From NCBI RefSeq assembly GCF_902459665.1, contig NZ_CABPSL010000002.1, forward strand, positions 310,001 through 374,000: a stretch of 64,000 nt of DNA, written 5' to 3'. The notes under the pieces were generated by a model. It ran no database searches, was not told the DNA's origin, and was given only the letters and a program-made list of their open reading frames with translations. The first letter of the stretch is position 1. Every line of letters starts with the position of its first letter. Source of the stretch: Pandoraea cepalis (GTDB taxonomy: Bacteria; Pseudomonadota; Gammaproteobacteria; Burkholderiales; Burkholderiaceae). Below are positions 56,493 through 64,000 of the stretch, in pieces. A program made the position numbers and the translations under genes.

Positions 56493-57215
56493 ATGGCGAC
56501 AAAAAAAGCGACGCAACGCACGGGGAAACCAGTGCCCCATGTACCGGATGACGCACGGGAAGCCATCCCGCGAGGTCGCATGGTCGATATGGCTTACGAG
56601 TGGATTGAAGAGGCGATCGTGACGCTGCGGCTCGCGCCGGGGTCGACCTTGTCGGAACTGCAACTGAGCGAGATGACGGGCTTTGGCCGAACGCCGATCC
56701 GGGAGGCCGTGCAGCGACTGGCCCGCGAGCATTTGATCGTGGTGTTGCCGCAACGAGGGCTACTCATCCCGCCGATGGACGTCGCCAAGCAACTGCGCTT
56801 GCTGGAGACGCGACGTGAGGTGGAGCGCTTGATTGCGCGAAGCGCAGCAAAGAAGGCGACGGCCGAACAGCGCGAGCATTTCACGCGTCTGGCGAAGGCA
56901 TTCAAGAGTTCGGCCCGCAGCGGCAAGGATGTGGAGTTCGTCCGCGCCGACCGCGAGTTCAACGAATTGTGCCTCGTGGCCGCGCGCAACGAGTTCGCCG
57001 AGGGCGCGATGCGTTTGTTGCACGGACTGGCGCGCCGCTTCTGGTACTACCACTACAAGGAAGCGGCCGATTTGCCCACGATGGCACGCCTGCATGCGGA
57101 AGTCGCGGAAGCGATTGCCGCGGGCGAAGTGAAGCGCGCAGGCGACGCCCTCGATGCGCTGTTGGACAATATCGAGGCATTCACGCGAGCCACGGTGCTG
57201 GGCGAGCGAGCCTAG
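56493..57215 (+). CDS. GntR-family (FadR subgroup) transcriptional regulator
   Basis: A 240-residue regulator. The wHTH spans about residues 30-95 (LAPGSTLSELQLSEMTGFGRTPIREAVQRL, given in part) and the C-terminal helical FCD ligand domain has Asp/His residues typical of metal-binding carboxylate sensors (DREFNELCL). It probably senses the substrate of the divergent hydrolase-dehydrogenase-transporter cluster. It ends 58 bases from the convergent catC gene. An AT-rich promoter region lies upstream (56450-56470). Confidence 0.87.
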   Translation: MATKKATQRTGKPVPHVPDDAREAIPRGRMVDMAYEWIEEAIVTLRLAPGSTLSELQLSEMTGFGRTPIREAVQRLAREHLIVVLPQRGLLIPPMDVAKQLRLLETRREVERLIARSAAKKATAEQREHFTRLAKAFKSSARSGKDVEFVRADREFNELCLVAARNEFAEGAMRLLHGLARRFWYYHYKEAADLPTMARLHAEVAEAIAAGEVKRAGDALDALLDNIEAFTRATVLGERA

Positions 57216-57273
57216 TGGCGGAATTTCCCCTGGCTTGTCTGACAAAGGCGGCGACAGGCGCGCCGCCCCAAAC

Positions 57274-57549
57274 TCAAATCGCCGACGGGTGGCGCGCCAG
57301 CGGCGTCACCGAGATGTCCATGTACGGGAACAGGGGCAACTGGCTCAGCAGCGTGTGCAGCTCGTCGTTGCTCTCGACATCGAAGATGCTGTAGTTGGCA
57401 TATTCCCCGACCACGCGCCAGATGCTGGGCCACTTGCCCGAGCGTTGCAACGATTGAGAATACTCTTTTTCCGCCGCCTTGATACGCGCAGCCTCTTCCG
57501 CCGGCACCGTATCGGGAATCCGAACGATCATATGAACCAGATACAGCAT
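57274..57549 (-). CDS. catC: Muconolactone delta-isomerase
   Basis: A 91-residue CatC enzyme converting muconolactone to 3-oxoadipate enol-lactone; a decameric ferredoxin-like protein. Key features are MLYLVHMIVRIPDTVP at the start, the conserved EKEYSQSLQRSGKWPSIWRVVG segment (Glu and Trp), and LPLFPYMDISVTPLARHPS at the end. Length is normal (about 92-96). Last gene of the minus-strand cat operon, 116 bases after pcaD, with GAGAG near the start. Confidence 0.95.
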   Translation of the reverse strand: MLYLVHMIVRIPDTVPAEEAARIKAAEKEYSQSLQRSGKWPSIWRVVGEYANYSIFDVESNDELHTLLSQLPLFPYMDISVTPLARHPSAI

Positions 57550-57665
57550 TTCACTCTCCTTGAAGCGCGGGCGAAGTGCCCTTGACAGTCACAGGTGGGG
57601 CCACGCCACGACGACTGTGATATGAATCGCACGGAGATCGGTTGCGACCTCCGATGCGCCTCGCG

Positions 57666-58502
57666 TCAGGCAAGCGCCCTGGCGAGGAACTGGACCAGCG
57701 CGGCCTCGAACTGCGCCGGCGCCTCGATGTTCGACAGATGCGAGGCCGGCACCGACACCACCGTCGATCCGGCGATGGCGCGTTGCATCGCCTGCGCATC
57801 GGCCACCGTCGTCACCGGGTCGAACTCGCCGGCGATCAACAGTGTCGGTACCTTGATCGCCGAGATCTCGTCTCTGAGGTCAGAGGTCGCCAGGGCGTCG
57901 CAGCACGACGCGTAGCCTTCCGGCGCAAGCGCCGCAATCCCGGCCTGCGCGAGCGCCACGCGCGCCGGCTCGCGGGCGATGAAGCCCTCGGTAAACCAGC
58001 GCGACGGCGAGGATGCGGCCAACGCCGCCATCGCAGCTTTTCCATCTGTACGGACCTGCGTGGCGCGGGTCGTCCACCCCTCGGTCGTGCCGATCCTGGC
58101 GGCGCTGTTGCACACCGCAATCGCGTTGAAGCGCGTTGGCGCATGCAGACCCAGCCACAAGCCCGTATGCCCGCCCATCGATACGCCGCAGAAGCTCGCG
58201 CGAGGCACGTCCAGCGCGTCGAGCAGCGCGACGACGTCATCGCCCAACTGGTCGAACGTATAAGGCCCCTGCGTGACGATGCTGCCGCCGTGTCCTCTCG
58301 TGTCGTAGCGCACGACACGGAAGTCGCGCGCCAAACCCGGCACCTGCGCGTCCCACATCTCCAGCGTCGTGCCGAGCGAGTTGCTCAGCACTAGCACCGG
58401 CGCGGATACCGGGCCGGAAATCGCGACGCGAAAGCGGCCGTTTCTCGTTTCGATATACGTGTCGCCGGGCGTTTCAATCGCCGTGTCGAGGATGGCGGAC
58501 AT
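57666..58502 (-). CDS. pcaD: 3-oxoadipate enol-lactonase
   Basis: A 278-residue alpha/beta hydrolase opening 3-oxoadipate enol-lactone to 3-oxoadipate. The catalytic Ser is in FCGVSMGGHTGLWLG, Asp in GEFDPVTT, His in PASHLSNIEAP, all typical of PcaD. LSNSLGTTLEMWDAQV is the N-terminal oxyanion region. In this cluster it serves the catechol branch, sometimes called catD. It lies between catB and catC on the same strand. Confidence 0.93.
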   Translation of the reverse strand: MSAILDTAIETPGDTYIETRNGRFRVAISGPVSAPVLVLSNSLGTTLEMWDAQVPGLARDFRVVRYDTRGHGGSIVTQGPYTFDQLGDDVVALLDALDVPRASFCGVSMGGHTGLWLGLHAPTRFNAIAVCNSAARIGTTEGWTTRATQVRTDGKAAMAALAASSPSRWFTEGFIAREPARVALAQAGIAALAPEGYASCCDALATSDLRDEISAIKVPTLLIAGEFDPVTTVADAQAMQRAIAGSTVVSVPASHLSNIEAPAQFEAALVQFLARALA

Positions 58503-58526
58503 ACGGTGTCTCTCTCAGGTCGGCGG

Positions 58527-58554
58527 GAATGGCGGCACGTGCGTGCCGCCATTC
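58527..58554 (-). other. mRNA stem-loop in the catB-pcaD spacer
   Basis: GAATGGCGGCAC pairs with GTGCCGCCATTC (12 bp, 4-base loop) in the 154-base gap. No T-tract follows. It likely stabilises or processes the message and may set a different level for catB than for pcaD-catC. Confidence 0.5.
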
Positions 58555-58656
58555 GGTGCGCCATAGGGTTTGGATGGAAGGCGATGGGCATGCACCCGTG
58601 TCGTTCGGCGCAACACCCGGCGGGCCGCAGTGCGCAGGTCGCTCGCGGAACCCGGC

Positions 58657-59802
58657 CTATCGCGCGCCAGTGACGACGCGCTGCGTGTCGCGACGATAGT
58701 GGGCGAGCTTGTCCTCGTCGATCGTGACGCCCAGGCCCACGCCGGTGGGCAGGTGCAGCGCGAACTCGCGGTAGGTCGGCCGCTCGACGACGATATCGTC
58801 CTTGAGCAACAGCGGCCCGAACAGCTCGGTACCCCAGGCGAGTTGACGAAGCGTGCAGAAGCAGTGCGCCGCCGCGATCGAGCCGATCGTGCCTTCGAGC
58901 ATGGTGCCGCCATAGAGCGCGACACCCGCGGCATCGCCAACGGCGGCGGCACGCAGCGTGCCGTAAAGACCGCCAGCCTTGGCGATCTTCAGAGCGAACA
59001 CATCGGCACAACCGCCGCGCACGAGTTCAATGGCGTCCTCGGCACCGAGGATCGCTTCGTCGGCCATGATCGGCACGACAAAGCGAGCCGCCAGTCGCGC
59101 CAGGCCGGCGCGCTGGTCGCGTGGGATCGGTTGCTCGATCAGGTCGACGCCGGCGGCTTCGAGCGCGGCGATGCCCGTGGCCGCTTCCGCTTCGTTCCAT
59201 GCCTGATTGACGTCCACCGTGACGCGCGCACGGTCGCCCAGGGCGCGCTTGATCGCGGCAACGTGGGCCACGTCATCGCTTACGGCCCGCCGTCCGATCT
59301 TGAGCTTGAAGGTGTTGTGGCGGCGCTCGGCCAGCAGGCGCTCAGCCTCGTCGATGTCGCGTGCGGTATCGCCACTGGCCAGCGTCCAAAGCGTCGGGAG
59401 CGTTTCGCGCACCGCGCCGCCCAGGAGCGTGACGAGCGGCACGCCAAGACGCTTCGCCTGGGCATCGAGCAAGGCCGTTTCCAGCGCAGACTTGGCGAAG
59501 CGATTGCCGCGCGCGACCTTGTCCAGGCGCACCATGGCCGCGTGCACATTGGTGGCGTCGACCTCGCTCAATGCGGGCGCGAGATAGGTGTCGATCGCGA
59601 GCTTGATGCCCTCCGGGCTTTCCTCGCCGTAGGACAACCCACCGATCGTGGTGGCCTCGCCGATGCCTTCGATGCCGTCGCTGCAACGCAGCCTGACGAT
59701 CACCAGTGTTTGCTTCTGCATCGTCGTCATCGCGAGCTGGTGCGCGCGAATCGTCGGCAGGTCGACCAGAATGGCCTCGATGGAGCTGACGGTTGGTTTC
59801 AT
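58657..59802 (-). CDS. catB: Muconate cycloisomerase
   Basis: A 381-residue enolase-superfamily enzyme that makes muconolactone from cis,cis-muconate with Mn(II). Seen: the catalytic Lys pair in FKLKIGRR, metal-binding Asp in VTVDVNQAWNE, Glu in LIEQPIPRDQ, Asp in MADEAI, and the second Lys in ALKIAKAGG. The N-terminal TIRAHQLAMTTMQKQTLVIV is typical of MLE-I. It is first in the catBDC unit, driven from the region upstream that holds a CatR-type site. Confidence 0.95.
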   Translation of the reverse strand: MKPTVSSIEAILVDLPTIRAHQLAMTTMQKQTLVIVRLRCSDGIEGIGEATTIGGLSYGEESPEGIKLAIDTYLAPALSEVDATNVHAAMVRLDKVARGNRFAKSALETALLDAQAKRLGVPLVTLLGGAVRETLPTLWTLASGDTARDIDEAERLLAERRHNTFKLKIGRRAVSDDVAHVAAIKRALGDRARVTVDVNQAWNEAEAATGIAALEAAGVDLIEQPIPRDQRAGLARLAARFVVPIMADEAILGAEDAIELVRGGCADVFALKIAKAGGLYGTLRAAAVGDAAGVALYGGTMLEGTIGSIAAAHCFCTLRQLAWGTELFGPLLLKDDIVVERPTYREFALHLPTGVGLGVTIDEDKLAHYRRDTQRVVTGAR

Positions 59803-59884
59803 ACCCGGGAGATACAGTTGGACAGTGAATCGCAGTATGCAAGCCGCGTTATGTCGCTGTCCAAGACCGATGGCGTCTTGTTCA

Positions 59885-59899
59885 ATACCTGCCGGGTAT
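59885..59899. promoter_or_regulatory. CatR/BenM-type operator upstream of catB
   Basis: ATAC-CTGCCGG-GTAT is an exact match to the ATAC-N7-GTAT binding consensus of CatM/BenM regulators, 83 bases before the catB start. It also fits the general T-N11-A LysR box. Confidence 0.7.
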
Positions 59900-59907
59900 G
59901 GTGTCGA

Positions 59908-60840
59908 TTAGGGTGAGCCGAGGTCCGAGGGCGGGAGGTGCTCCATGTTCCCCTCGGCGTAGAGGTCGTAGATCAATTCGAGCATGGCGCGAATATCGGG
60001 CGATTCGTCGAGCAATCGCATGCTCAGGATAATCGGCGATACAAGATTGGAATCGTCGAGTTCCTTATAGGCGATGTCGTCGCGTTTGAGGCCATTGACG
60101 CTCTGCGGCACGATGGCGATGCCTTCGCCAGCCGCGACAAGCCCGAGCGCAATCTGCAACTCCCGTGTCTCGTAGATGCGCTCCGGCTTGAGCGCACGAT
60201 CGTGGAAGGCGGCAAGCACCTGATCGGCATAGCTCGGGCGAGGGGCTTGGGGAAAAATGATCAGCGTTTCCGACACGAGGTCGTGCAGCGACAGAACTGG
60301 CTTGGTCTCGATCAACGGATGGCCGAGCGGCAGGGCGACGATCATGCGTTCCTCGCGCAGCACCACGCGACGAATGCTCGGGTCTTCGTGACGAATGCGG
60401 CCGAAGCCGACATCGATACGGCCTTCCTTGAGCGCCTGGATCTGATCCATTGTCGACATCTCGTGCAGACTCAGCGCAACCGTGCTGTTCTCCCCGCGAA
60501 AACGCCGGATGATCTTCGGCAGCATGCCGTAGAGCGTCGAGCCGACAAAACCGACCGACAGGCTGCGATCGATCTTGCCCACGCGCCGCGTCATCGATTC
60601 GAGTTCGGAGGTTTGCGCGAGCAACTGCACCGCCTGCGAATAAAAAAAGCGCCCCGTGTCGGTCAGTTTGAGCGGACGCGAGTCGCGCTCGAACAGTTGA
60701 ACGCCGAGCAACTCCTCGAGTTGCTGAATCTGGCGACTGAGCGGCGGCTGTGCGATATGCAGCCGTGCGGCGGCGCGCGTGAAGTTGCGTTCTTCAGCAA
60801 CCGCCACGAAGTAGCGCATATGGCGCAACTCAATATTCAT
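59908..60840 (-). CDS. catR: Catechol-pathway LysR regulator CatR
   Basis: A 310-residue LysR-type activator responding to cis,cis-muconate. The N-terminus ELRHMRYFVAVAEERNFTRAA and HIAQPPLSRQIQQLEE is nearly the same as CatM/BenM, and the effector domain begins SLSVGFVGSTLYGMLP. It is divergent from catA and just before catB. A near-match operator (ATAC-N7-ATAT at 60844-60858) overlaps its translation start, suggesting autoregulation. The start at 60840 has AAGG upstream. Confidence 0.9.
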   Translation of the reverse strand: MNIELRHMRYFVAVAEERNFTRAAARLHIAQPPLSRQIQQLEELLGVQLFERDSRPLKLTDTGRFFYSQAVQLLAQTSELESMTRRVGKIDRSLSVGFVGSTLYGMLPKIIRRFRGENSTVALSLHEMSTMDQIQALKEGRIDVGFGRIRHEDPSIRRVVLREERMIVALPLGHPLIETKPVLSLHDLVSETLIIFPQAPRPSYADQVLAAFHDRALKPERIYETRELQIALGLVAAGEGIAIVPQSVNGLKRDDIAYKELDDSNLVSPIILSMRLLDESPDIRAMLELIYDLYAEGNMEHLPPSDLGSP

Positions 60841-60843
60841 TTC

Positions 60844-60880
60844 ATACCTTTCAGATATCGCGCCGATACTAAATCAGTGT
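60844..60880. promoter_or_regulatory. Two imperfect CatR-type sites at the catR start
   Basis: ATAC-CTTTCAG-ATAT (60844-60858) and ATAC-TAAATCA-GTGT (60866-60880) each differ from the ATAC-N7-GTAT consensus by one base. They lie over and just before the catR ribosome site and are in the catR-catA divergent region, forming a small cluster with the perfect site at 60939. Confidence 0.55.
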
Positions 60881-60938
60881 TGGACGGTGCTATACCCCGT
60901 CATTATCCTGACTTCATGCTCTGCATCAGTGCTCGATT

Positions 60939-60953
60939 ATACCTATCGCGTAT
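60939..60953. promoter_or_regulatory. CatR/BenM operator upstream of catA
   Basis: ATAC-CTATCGC-GTAT matches the CatM/BenM consensus exactly and lies 64 bases before the catA ATG, an activating distance for LysR proteins. Likely it controls the catA-benABC operon in response to muconate. Confidence 0.75.
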
Positions 60954-61016
60954 GGACGACGAATGCTTGGTGCACGGGTTAACCCCAGCAAAATTCGAAT
61001 AGAGGTAGGAGAAGAC

Positions 61017-61952
61017 ATGAGCGTGAAAGTATTCGACACGAGCGAAGTGCAAGCGCTGTTGAGCGCCGCTGCCAATCTCGGAAATCCGACCGGCGATACG
61101 CGCACCAAGCAAATCGTGCATCGCTTGCTGAGCGACCTTTTCAAAGCGATCGACGACCTCGATATTACGCCGGATGAAATCTGGGCCGGCGTCAACTATT
61201 TCAACAAACTGGGCCAGGATGGCGAGGCGGCACTGTTGGCCGCCGGCCTCGGCCTCGAGAAGTATCTCGACGTGCGCATGGACGCCGAGGACCGGGCCGC
61301 CGAGATTGAAGGCGGCACGCCGCGCACGATCGAAGGCCCGCTCTACGTCGCTGGTGCGCCGCTGCGCGACGCGGTGTCGAAGATCGACCTCGATGCAGAT
61401 GCCGACGCTGGCCCGCTGGTGATTCGCGGCAAGGTGACCGGCCCTGACGGTCAACCGGTGGCGGGCGCTGTCGTCGAGTGCTGGCATGCCAACTCGAACG
61501 GCTTCTATTCACACTTCGATCCGACGGGCGCGCAATCGCCGTTCAATTTGCGCGGCGCCGTGCGCACCGATGCGCAAGGCAAGTACGAATTCCGCACGCT
61601 GATGCCGGTGGGCTACGGTTGTCCGCCGCAAGGCGCCACGCAGCAACTGCTCGACGCGCTGGCCCGACACGGCAACCGTCCGGCGCACGTGCACTTCTTC
61701 GTGACCAGCGAACAGCATCGCAAGCTCACGACGCAAATCAACATCGAGGGCGATCCGCTGATCTGGGACGACTTCGCCTATGCCACGCGCGAGGACCTGA
61801 TCCCGCACGTGGTCGAGAAGACCGGCGGCGCTACGCTCGGCCTGAAAGCGGACGACTACAAGGAAATCGAATTCGATATCCAGTTGAGCCCGCTCACGCA
61901 TGGCAAGGACAACCAGATCGTTCATCGCCTGCGCGCTTCGGCGGCGGCATAA
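61017..61952 (+). CDS. catA: Catechol 1,2-dioxygenase
   Basis: A 311-residue non-haem Fe(III) intradiol dioxygenase cleaving catechol to cis,cis-muconate. The N-terminal helical dimer domain is followed by the beta-sandwich; the iron ligands Tyr in GFYSHFD and Tyr in GYGCPPQG are visible, with two His in PAHVHFFV. Starts at 61017 with AGGAGA upstream. First gene of the plus-strand operon, 107 bp before benA. Length is typical. Confidence 0.95.
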   Translation: MSVKVFDTSEVQALLSAAANLGNPTGDTRTKQIVHRLLSDLFKAIDDLDITPDEIWAGVNYFNKLGQDGEAALLAAGLGLEKYLDVRMDAEDRAAEIEGGTPRTIEGPLYVAGAPLRDAVSKIDLDADADAGPLVIRGKVTGPDGQPVAGAVVECWHANSNGFYSHFDPTGAQSPFNLRGAVRTDAQGKYEFRTLMPVGYGCPPQGATQQLLDALARHGNRPAHVHFFVTSEQHRKLTTQINIEGDPLIWDDFAYATREDLIPHVVEKTGGATLGLKADDYKEIEFDIQLSPLTHGKDNQIVHRLRASAAA

Positions 61953-62059
61953 CCGCCCGCCACGGCGGCGGCGCCAGTGCGCAGCCGCCCATCTCATCGT
62001 TCCACCTTTGATACCGACGCGATCGCTCCCCGGTGGGAGCACGCGCGGGGAGAGCCCCC

Positions 62060-63418
62060 ATGTCCTCCATCACCCAAACCCGCTCGCCACTGGATGCGCT
62101 GCTCGATACGGCCGTTCAGGACGACAAGCAGGCCGGCGTCTTCCGCTGCCGTCGCGACATTTTTACCAATGCCGAGTTGTTCGAACTCGAGATGAAGCAC
62201 ATCTTCGAGAGCAATTGGGTCTATCTGGCCCATGAAAGCCAGATCCCGAACAACAACGATTACTACACGACGTGGATCGGTCGCCAGCCCGTGGTCGTCA
62301 CGCGCGACAAGAACGGTGAGCTGCACGCGGTCATCAATGCCTGCGCGCACAAGGGGGCCATGCTGTGCCGTCGCAAGCACGGCAACAAGGGCAGCTTCAC
62401 ATGCCCGTTCCACGGCTGGACGTTCTCCAACACCGGCAAGCTGCTCAAGGTGAAGGAAGAGAAGACCACGCAGTATCCGGTGCAATTCAATACGCACGGC
62501 TCGCATGACCTGCGCAAGGTCGCGCGCTTCGAGAGCTATCGCGGTTTCCTGTTCGGCAGCCTCAACCCCGATTCGATGCCGCTCGCGGACTATCTCGGCG
62601 AGACCCGCGTGATCATCGACCAGATCGTCGATCAGGCGCCGCAAGGGCTGGAAGTCGTGCGCGGCAATTCCTCGTACGTCTACGACGGCAACTGGAAGAT
62701 GCAGATGGAGAACGGCTGCGACGGCTATCACGTCAGTACCGTTCACTGGAACTACGCGGCGACCATGGGCCGACGCAAGGAGGAGGGCACGAAAGCCGTC
62801 GACGCCAACAGCTGGAGCAAGTCGGTGGCGGGCGTCTATGGCTTCGATCATGGCCACATCCTGTTGTGGACCAACACGATGAATCCGGAAGTTCGCCCGG
62901 TCTACGCGCATCGTGACGAAATCAAGGCGCGCGTCGGCGACGTCAAGGCCGATTTCATCGTCAACCAGACGCGCAACCTCTGCCTCTACCCGAACGTGTT
63001 CCTGATGGACCAGTTCAGCACGCAGATTCGCGTGGTACGCCCGCTCAGCGTGGACAAGACGGAAGTTTCGATCTTCTGCTTTGCGCCGAAGGGAGAAAGT
63101 GCCGAAGTGCGCGCCCACCGCATCCGCCAGTACGAGGACTTCTTCAACGTCACGGGCATGGGCACGGCCGACGACCTGGAAGAATTCCGCGCCTGCCAGG
63201 CGGGGTATGCCGGCACCACGGCGCTGTGGAACGACTTGTCGCGCGGCGCGCCGCTGTGGATTGACGGGCCGGACGACAACGCCCGCAAGATGGGCCTGAC
63301 ACCGCGCCTGTCCGGCGAGCGCAGCGAAGACGAAGGATTGTTCGTCTGCCAGCACGAATACTGGGTCGAAGTGATGCGCGACGCCCTGAAGAAAGAACAG
63401 ACGGAGGCCACGGCATGA
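62060..63418 (+). CDS. benA: Benzoate 1,2-dioxygenase large subunit
   Basis: A 452-residue Rieske oxygenase alpha subunit. The [2Fe-2S] site is C-x-H (CAHKGAMLC) then CPFHGW; the mononuclear iron site follows at [15 protein letters not shown] (Asp, His, His). With BenB and BenC it converts benzoate to cis-1,2-dihydroxycyclohexadiene carboxylate. The start MSSITQTRS at 62060 follows GGGGAGAG. It overlaps benB by ATGA. A homologue such as anthranilate or toluate dioxygenase is possible, but the gene order fits benzoate. Confidence 0.92.
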   Translation: MSSITQTRSPLDALLDTAVQDDKQAGVFRCRRDIFTNAELFELEMKHIFESNWVYLAHESQIPNNNDYYTTWIGRQPVVVTRDKNGELHAVINACAHKGAMLCRRKHGNKGSFTCPFHGWTFSNTGKLLKVKEEKTTQYPVQFNTHGSHDLRKVARFESYRGFLFGSLNPDSMPLADYLGETRVIIDQIVDQAPQGLEVVRGNSSYVYDGNWKMQMENGCDGYHVSTVHWNYAATMGRRKEEGTKAVDANSWSKSVAGVYGFDHGHILLWTNTMNPEVRPVYAHRDEIKARVGDVKADFIVNQTRNLCLYPNVFLMDQFSTQIRVVRPLSVDKTEVSIFCFAPKGESAEVRAHRIRQYEDFFNVTGMGTADDLEEFRACQAGYAGTTALWNDLSRGAPLWIDGPDDNARKMGLTPRLSGERSEDEGLFVCQHEYWVEVMRDALKKEQTEATA

Positions 63419-63903
63419 ACTTCGATTACGCAACGATTTGCGCCACGCTGTATCGCGAAGCCCGTCTGCTCGACGACCGTCAGTGGGACGAGTGGCTGGC
63501 GTGCTATGCCAACGACGTCACGTACTGGATGCCGGCGTGGGACGACGACGATCGCCTGACCGACGACCCCCAGAGCCAGATCTCGCTGATGTACTACGCG
63601 GACCGTGGGGGATTGGAGGATCGCGTGTTCCGCATCAAGACCGAGCGTAGCAGCGCCTCGATGCCGGAGCCCCGCACCGCGCATACCGTCGCGAATGTGG
63701 AAGTGCTGGCGCAACGCGACGACGAAGTCGACGTGCGCTACAACTTCAGCACGCTCAGCCATCGTTACAAGGCGACCGATCAATTCTTCGGCACGATGTT
63801 CGTCACGTTGCGCCACGACGGCGATGCGCTGTTGATCGCCAAGAAGAAGATCGTTTTGAAGAACGACTATATCCGTCAGGTACTCGACGTTTATCACGTT
63901 TGA
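63415..63903 (+). CDS. benB: Benzoate 1,2-dioxygenase small subunit
   Basis: A 162-residue beta subunit of the Rieske oxygenase with the family NTF2-like fold: [31 protein letters not shown] (given by its key [10 protein letters not shown] and DVTYWMP) and the C-terminal [29 protein letters not shown] region. It supports the alpha3-beta3 assembly. Translationally coupled to benA by ATGA and followed 40 bases later by benC. Confidence 0.93.
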   Translation: MNFDYATICATLYREARLLDDRQWDEWLACYANDVTYWMPAWDDDDRLTDDPQSQISLMYYADRGGLEDRVFRIKTERSSASMPEPRTAHTVANVEVLAQRDDEVDVRYNFSTLSHRYKATDQFFGTMFVTLRHDGDALLIAKKKIVLKNDYIRQVLDVYHV

Positions 63904-63943
63904 CGTTGACTATCGCATCAGGACTGGAAGTCGAGGAGGCTAT

Positions 63944-64000
63944 ATGTCCAGCTACAACGTAGCGCTCAATTTCGAAGACGGGGTGACCCGCTTCGTCGAA
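63944..64000 (+). CDS. benC: Benzoate dioxygenase reductase, N-terminus only (runs off window)
   Basis: Nineteen codons are visible: MSSYNVALNFEDGVTRFVE, which is the start of a plant-type [2Fe-2S] ferredoxin domain, as found at the N-terminus of BenC reductases. A strong GAGGAGG is 5-11 bases before ATG 63944. Order and spacing after benAB make the assignment likely; the rest of the protein is outside the window. Confidence 0.82.
   Translation, partial: MSSYNVALNFEDGVTRFVE

Overview
The window reads as chromosomal DNA of a high-GC betaproteobacterium of the Burkholderiaceae, most likely Pandoraea or a close relative. This is inferred from gene content and order: the purD-hemF-nadD-rsfS-rlmH-maf-rng neighbourhood, an Omp38-type porin, and a catA-benABC arrangement. 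It was not tested against a database. No rRNA, CRISPR array, transposase, integrase or phage gene was seen. There is one tRNA gene, tRNA-Arg(TCT).

Layout. 1-9490: the 3' end of dnaE, two family-2 glycosyltransferases, recQ, msbA, an AhpD-like protein and rfbBAC (dTDP-sugar synthesis). 9519-12947: a CDF metal transporter, rng and maf. 13162-18265: a glycerol-3-phosphate uptake operon ugpBAEC-Q placed between maf and rlmH, with a Pho-box-like array upstream and an intrinsic terminator between ugpB and ugpA. 18529-24530: rlmH, rsfS, nadD, hemF, an MscS-type channel, purD and a YebC-family protein. 24839-32885: a HerA-like ATPase, an EamA exporter, upp, two oxidoreductases, mgsA, a DUF1232 protein and a class-I glutamine-amidotransferase-like hydrolase with a long disordered N-terminus. 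32999-34159: a major porin.

34160-45478 is the most interesting stretch. It holds a gene-free 0.8 kb region that contains a candidate small RNA (about 34890-34965), a sensor-less sigma-54 activator, a LysR regulator, and a TRAP transporter-plus-SDR operon facing a thiolase / acyl-CoA ligase / PPC-PPC operon. The shared intergenic region carries two diverging sigma-54 (-24/-12) promoters flanking three copies of a 16-bp palindrome, which looks like an enhancer array. I infer a co-regulated module that imports and CoA-activates an unknown organic acid.

45504-48768: an AlaC-type aminotransferase, an SMR exporter, an ornithine-aminotransferase-like enzyme and tRNA-Arg. 48917-51680: a lower-GC-looking accessory segment (LysR, 14-TM MFS exporter, YciI-like protein). 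51839-57215: a putative catabolic cluster (fatty-acid-hydroxylase-superfamily protein, MFS importer, Fe-dependent alcohol dehydrogenase, alpha/beta hydrolase) next to a divergent GntR regulator, with a shared dyad upstream of two of its units. 57274-64000: benzoate/catechol degradation by the ortho-cleavage pathway. catC, pcaD, catB and catR lie on the minus strand; catA, benA, benB and the start of benC lie on the plus strand. Matches to the CatM/BenM operator pattern ATAC-N7-GTAT lie at the promoters. Benzoate dioxygenase output (a cis-diol) goes through BenD, outside the window, to catechol. CatA, CatB, CatC and PcaD then take catechol to 3-oxoadipate.
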